From contig PCCM01000002.1 of NCBI GenBank assembly GCA_002731735.1, forward strand, positions 2,199 through 10,938: 8,740 nt of DNA, in the 5' to 3' direction. This document shows, in pieces, positions 7,055 to 8,740 of the stretch (position 1 is the stretch's first letter; every line of letters starts with the position of its first letter). The translations under genes were made by a program, and so were the position numbers. The notes under the pieces are model-generated. The model was not told the origin of the DNA. It did no database searches and saw only the letters and a list, made by a program, of their open reading frames with translations. This DNA is from Gemmatimonadota bacterium (GTDB taxonomy: Bacteria; Gemmatimonadota; Gemmatimonadetes; Longimicrobiales; Gaopeijiaceae).

Positions 7055-7183
7055 ATGGAAGGACTGGCAGTAATGGGATTTGTTTTCGGAATGGTAGGGG
7101 TTGTGGCGCTTGTTCGGCTGGAGAAACTAACAAGAACTCTAAAAGAAAAAGGAATTCTGGATCAGGATTACAAGGAGGAGTAA
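7055..7183 (+). CDS. Small predicted single-pass membrane protein (42 aa), function unknown
   Basis: This 42-residue ORF begins ATG with AGAGAGG 5 nt upstream, a well-placed ribosome site. Residues 2-20 (EGLAVMGFVFGMVGVVALV) form one hydrophobic helix. Residues 21-42 are strongly charged (RLEKLTRTLKEKG, then an acidic DQDYKEE end), a layout typical of small single-pass proteins with a cytosolic amphipathic tail. I do not recognise the family by name. Base composition differs from its neighbours: 56 of 129 bases are G or C, with AAA, AGA, CTA and GGA codons, whereas the flanking genes are strongly GC-rich. It lies between near-identical copies of the glmS end and in the same frame as glmS, which suggests it arrived as a cassette. 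The good ribosome site and clean hydrophobic/charged pattern make a real gene more likely than chance. Confidence 0.65.
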   Translation: MEGLAVMGFVFGMVGVVALVRLEKLTRTLKEKGILDQDYKEE

Positions 7184-7197
7184 TTTACTGTAGTAAA
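7184..7197. repeat. Palindrome immediately after the small ORF stop
   Basis: TTTACTGTAGTAAA follows the TAA directly; arms TTTACT and AGTAAA are exact reverse complements. The 12-mer ending at 7188 (GGAGTAATTTAC) also matches the pattern GGAGTARTTYAC seen at the glmS stop (7018-7029) and at the second copy (7213-7224). It is too short and lacks a U-tract, so it is not called a terminator. Confidence 0.5.
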
Positions 7198-7199
7198 AC

Positions 7200-7226
7200 A
7201 CTCCGTAACTGTGGAGTAATTCACAA
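7200..7226 (+). repeat. glmS-end repeat, copy 2 (encodes SVTVE-stop)
   Basis: In the glmS reading frame, TCC GTA ACT GTG GAG TAA at 7202-7219 encodes Ser-Val-Thr-Val-Glu-stop, the same as the true glmS end, with changes only at synonymous positions and a different stop. The right part (7208-7226) matches the glmS stop region at 18 of 19 bases. TGTGGA-GTAA-TTCACA (7210-7225) can also form a 6-bp hairpin with a GUAA loop holding the stop codon. No start codon is visible in its own upstream stretch, so it is not a gene by itself. Confidence 0.75.
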
Positions 7227-7228
7227 CA

Positions 7229-7309
7229 GTGGATCGGCTTTCAGGACCTCAAGATTTATTAGAGAATCCCCCAATACGAATTTTGACCAACTCCGTAACG
7301 GTGGAGTGA
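7229..7309 (+). pseudogene. 26-codon ORF ending like GlmS: probable glmS 3'-end remnant (copy 3)
   Basis: A frame from GTG 7229 to TGA 7307-7309, in phase with glmS, ends RILTNSVTVE against RNLAKSVTVE in GlmS: 7 of 10 residues and 21 of 30 bases agree. Its end (7290-7307) also matches copy 2 at 17 of 18 bases. It may be the displaced original glmS terminus, a transferred glmS tail, or a tiny gene. The only upstream ribosome-site-like bases are GGAG 12 nt before the GTG. The stop lies 7 nt before dtd, and its GTGGAG may serve as the dtd Shine-Dalgarno. Confidence 0.45.
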
Positions 7310-7316
7310 CGAGCGC

Positions 7317-7757
7317 GTGCGAGTCGTGCTTCAGCGCGTAAGCGAAGCGCACGTCACAATAGAGGGAAAGGTGGTTGGCGAGATCGGTCTCGGGCAGTTC
7401 CTGCTTGTAGGATTCAAGCAAAGTGACACGACCGATCAGGTCGAGTGGATGGCCGACAAGGTGGTCGGCCTCCGGGTCTTCCAAGATGATGCCGGCAAGA
7501 TGAATCGTACCTTGGCCGACGTGGATGGCTCGATTCTGGTGGTGAGCCAATTCACTCTGTACGGAGATGTCCGCAAGGGCCGCCGCCCAAGCTTCATCGA
7601 TGCCGCGACACCCGAGACCGCGATACGCTTGTACGAGCGTTTCGTAGAGCTGCTGGAGGCCCGCCACCCCGGCAAGGTGGCGACAGGGGAATTCGGTGCG
7701 ATGATGGATGTCTCGTTGACCAACGATGGACCCGTGACACTCGTCATCGACCGGTGA
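7317..7757 (+). CDS. dtd: D-aminoacyl-tRNA deacylase
   Basis: Dtd hydrolyses D-amino acids (such as D-Tyr) and glycine wrongly attached to tRNAs; it acts in the cytosol as a homodimer with two sites at the subunit interface. The 146 residues equal the family length. Signatures: MRVVLQRVSEAHV at the start, SQFTL at 77-81, and NDGPVT at 136-141 with the Gly138-Pro139 pair that enforces chiral selection. The start is GTG, since the conserved N-terminus begins exactly there. GGAG at 7303-7306, 10 nt upstream, falls within the third glmS-end repeat. Its stop overlaps the maf start as GTGA, so dtd and maf are probably translationally coupled. Confidence 0.97.
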   Translation: MRVVLQRVSEAHVTIEGKVVGEIGLGQFLLVGFKQSDTTDQVEWMADKVVGLRVFQDDAGKMNRTLADVDGSILVVSQFTLYGDVRKGRRPSFIDAATPETAIRLYERFVELLEARHPGKVATGEFGAMMDVSLTNDGPVTLVIDR

Positions 7758-8356
7758 GTGGGCCCCCGCCCCTCGTGCTCGCATCGGCCTCCCCTCGCCG
7801 TGTCGAGTGCCTCCGCATGCTCGGTTTGAATTTCACTGTCCATCCCGCCGATGTTGCGGAGACCGTCCAACATGAAGAGTCGGCCGAGACTCACGTCGAG
7901 AGGCTCGCCCGCGACAAGGCCACTGCGGTCGCGTCTGTATATCCTGACGCAGTCGTGCTCGGGGGCGACACGGTGGTGACGCTCGACGACGAAATCCTGG
8001 GGAAGCCGTCCGGGCCAGAGGATGCGGAGGCCATGCTGTTGCGATTAGCAGGGCGGACTCACCATGTGGCGAGTGGCCTCGCGCTCGCCCTTCCGTCGGG
8101 CGACGTACGTAGCGGGGTTTCGACCACCGAGGTCACGTTCCAACAGTTTTCAAGGGAGGTCGCAAACGCCTACGTAGCGACCGGTGAGCCGCTCGATAAA
8201 GCCGGGGCGTATGGCATCCAGGGGCTTGGTGCCGCGCTGGTGACCGAAATCCGGGGAGACTATCATACGGTCGTCGGCCTCCCTATCACCCTCCTCTTGA
8301 CGCTCTTCGAGGAGAGTGGGAGGGGGTACACGTTCCCATTGCGGGACAGGTTATGA
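7754..8356 (+). CDS. maf: Maf-family nucleoside triphosphate pyrophosphatase
   Basis: Maf proteins hydrolyse non-canonical or excess NTPs (dTTP/UTP type or m7GTP type) to NMP and pyrophosphate, a house-cleaning role also linked to septum control. The 200 residues carry LASASPRR (9-16), the metal and catalytic segment GDTVV with D72, LGKP (82-85), and TGEPLDKAGAYGIQG (143-157), ending in GDYHTVVGLP. The DKAGAYGIQG segment favours the dTTP/UTP (YhdE-like) subgroup, which is an inference. The GTG start overlaps the dtd stop. The stop TGA lies inside ATGA at 8353-8356, the first link of a chain of mini-ORFs leading to glpK. Confidence 0.95.
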   Translation: MSGPPPLVLASASPRRVECLRMLGLNFTVHPADVAETVQHEESAETHVERLARDKATAVASVYPDAVVLGGDTVVTLDDEILGKPSGPEDAEAMLLRLAGRTHHVASGLALALPSGDVRSGVSTTEVTFQQFSREVANAYVATGEPLDKAGAYGIQGLGAALVTEIRGDYHTVVGLPITLLLTLFEESGRGYTFPLRDRL

Positions 8357-8418
8357 ACCGTACGAGCACGAGATGAGTCGCACGCCATGAGCCGCATGGA
8401 ATGAGCCACGGGACATGA
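8353..8418 (+). other. Chain of four ATGA-linked mini-ORFs joining maf to glpK
   Basis: Every link is a 4-nt ATGA stop/start overlap. The maf stop overlaps ATG 8353 (MNRTSTR, stop 8374-8376). That overlaps ATG 8373 (MSRTP, stop 8388-8390), then ATG 8387 (MSRME, stop 8402-8404), then ATG 8401 (MSHGT, stop 8416-8418), which overlaps the glpK ATG at 8415. Each step shifts the frame by one in the same direction. A ribosome finishing maf could in principle reinitiate five times and reach glpK without leaving the mRNA. The peptides are too short to have obvious activity; a regulatory or coupling role is inferred. The overlaps themselves are read directly from the sequence. Confidence 0.6.
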
Positions 8419-8428
8419 GCGGCACGCC
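8373..8428 (+). repeat. 14-nt tandem repeat, four units, the last being the glpK start
   Basis: Units begin at 8373, 8387, 8401 and 8415: ATGAGTCGCACGCC, ATGAGCCGCATGGA, ATGAGCCACGGGAC and ATGAGCGGCACGCC. Unit 1 matches unit 4 at 12 of 14 bases; adjacent units match at 9 or 10. ATGAG is invariant in all four. The repeat seems to be a duplication of the glpK translation start. Since 14 is not a multiple of three, each duplicate falls in a new frame and stops at the next unit. Confidence 0.8.
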
Positions 8429-8740
8429 ATCGATTCTTGCCATCGACGAGGGTACGACCGGGACCACCTGCTTGGTGCTCTCTGAGGACGGCCGGGTCCT
8501 CGGCCGGGCTTACTCGGAGTTCACACAGTACTTCCCCCAGCCTGGGTGGGTTGAGCACGACGCGCTGGAAATCTGGAACGTGACACAGACGGTTGCCCGT
8601 GAGGCCCTCGCCTCGGCCACGGACGCAGATGTCAGGGGCGTCGGGATCACGAATCAACGCGAGACCGTCGTTCTTTGGGATCGTGAGACGCTTGAACCAG
8701 TCCATCGCGCCATCGTTTGGCAGGATCGCCGCACCGCCGA
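8415..8740 (+). CDS. glpK: Glycerol kinase, N-terminal part, cut by the window edge
   Basis: GlpK phosphorylates glycerol to sn-glycerol-3-phosphate with ATP, the entry step of glycerol use and a lipid precursor. The 108 visible codons show FGGY-kinase marks in order: ATP-binding AIDEGTTGTT at 9-18, the EFTQYFPQPGWVEHD segment at 35-49, GITNQRET at 77-84 and VWQDRRT at 101-107. The usual GTTS(S/T)R is GTTGTT here, a variation within the family. The remaining roughly 390 residues, including the catalytic Asp region, lie outside. The start cannot be earlier than 8391, because a TGA in this frame sits at 8388. No strong Shine-Dalgarno precedes the ATG, so initiation may depend on ribosomes arriving through the mini-ORF chain from maf. 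Confidence 0.95.
   Translation, partial: MSGTPSILAIDEGTTGTTCLVLSEDGRVLGRAYSEFTQYFPQPGWVEHDALEIWNVTQTVAREALASATDADVRGVGITNQRETVVLWDRETLEPVHRAIVWQDRRTA

Noticed and set aside
7025..7060. Tn7 insertion about 25 bp after glmS
   Set aside because: No Tn7-type ends or 5-bp target duplication could be seen; only the location and tail repeats recall attTn7, so it is mentioned only as a related site.
7172..7178. AAGGAGG Shine-Dalgarno at the end of the small ORF
   Set aside because: No ATG, GTG or TTG lies at usable spacing downstream; the bases are explained by Lys-Glu-Glu codons.
7013..7309. CRISPR-like array (three similar units with spacers)
   Set aside because: Copies are short, spaced unevenly (195 and 90 nt), share the glmS reading frame and derive from the glmS end; no cas gene is present.

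Overview
This window comes from a GC-rich bacterial chromosome. It holds eight conserved housekeeping genes, two of them cut by the window edges, and nearly all the DNA is coding. The gene set, the glmM-glmS-dtd-maf order and an M48 peptidase with a HELGH motif would fit a free-living Gram-negative-type lineage such as Gemmatimonadota. That placement is a guess from gene style; no rRNA or other marker is present to fix it.

Left half, minus strand (1-3410): a PLP-dependent trans-sulfuration enzyme (2250-3410) is followed by an M48-family zinc metallopeptidase (1114-2139). A strong intrinsic terminator (1046-1084) ends that unit. Only about 26 nt later purD begins (start at 1019; its C-terminus lies outside the window). 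The 3411-3706 gap separates the two divergent transcription units. It contains inverted repeats and a plausible promoter for the rightward unit.

Right half, plus strand (3707-8740): glmM-type phosphoglucosamine mutase and glmS form the UDP-GlcNAc precursor pathway, GlmS making GlcN-6-P and GlmM converting it to GlcN-1-P. They are followed by dtd (D-aminoacyl-tRNA deacylase), maf (nucleotide pyrophosphatase) and the first 108 codons of glpK (glycerol kinase). dtd and maf overlap by GTGA.

Two stretches are not explained by these genes. (1) Between glmS and dtd lie 292 nt of AT-richer DNA. They carry a 42-codon membrane-protein ORF with a good ribosome site, and two extra in-frame copies of the glmS 3' end. 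All three copies encode Ser-Val-Thr-Val-Glu-stop using synonymous codons, and the last sits 7 nt before dtd. This looks like the scar of small elements that used the glmS 3' end as an attachment or duplication site. (2) Between maf and glpK, four mini-ORFs of 7, 5, 5 and 5 codons form an unbroken chain. Each stop overlaps the next start as ATGA, from the maf stop to the glpK start, and the chain rests on a 14-nt tandem repeat. It looks like a termination-reinitiation ladder coupling maf to glpK.
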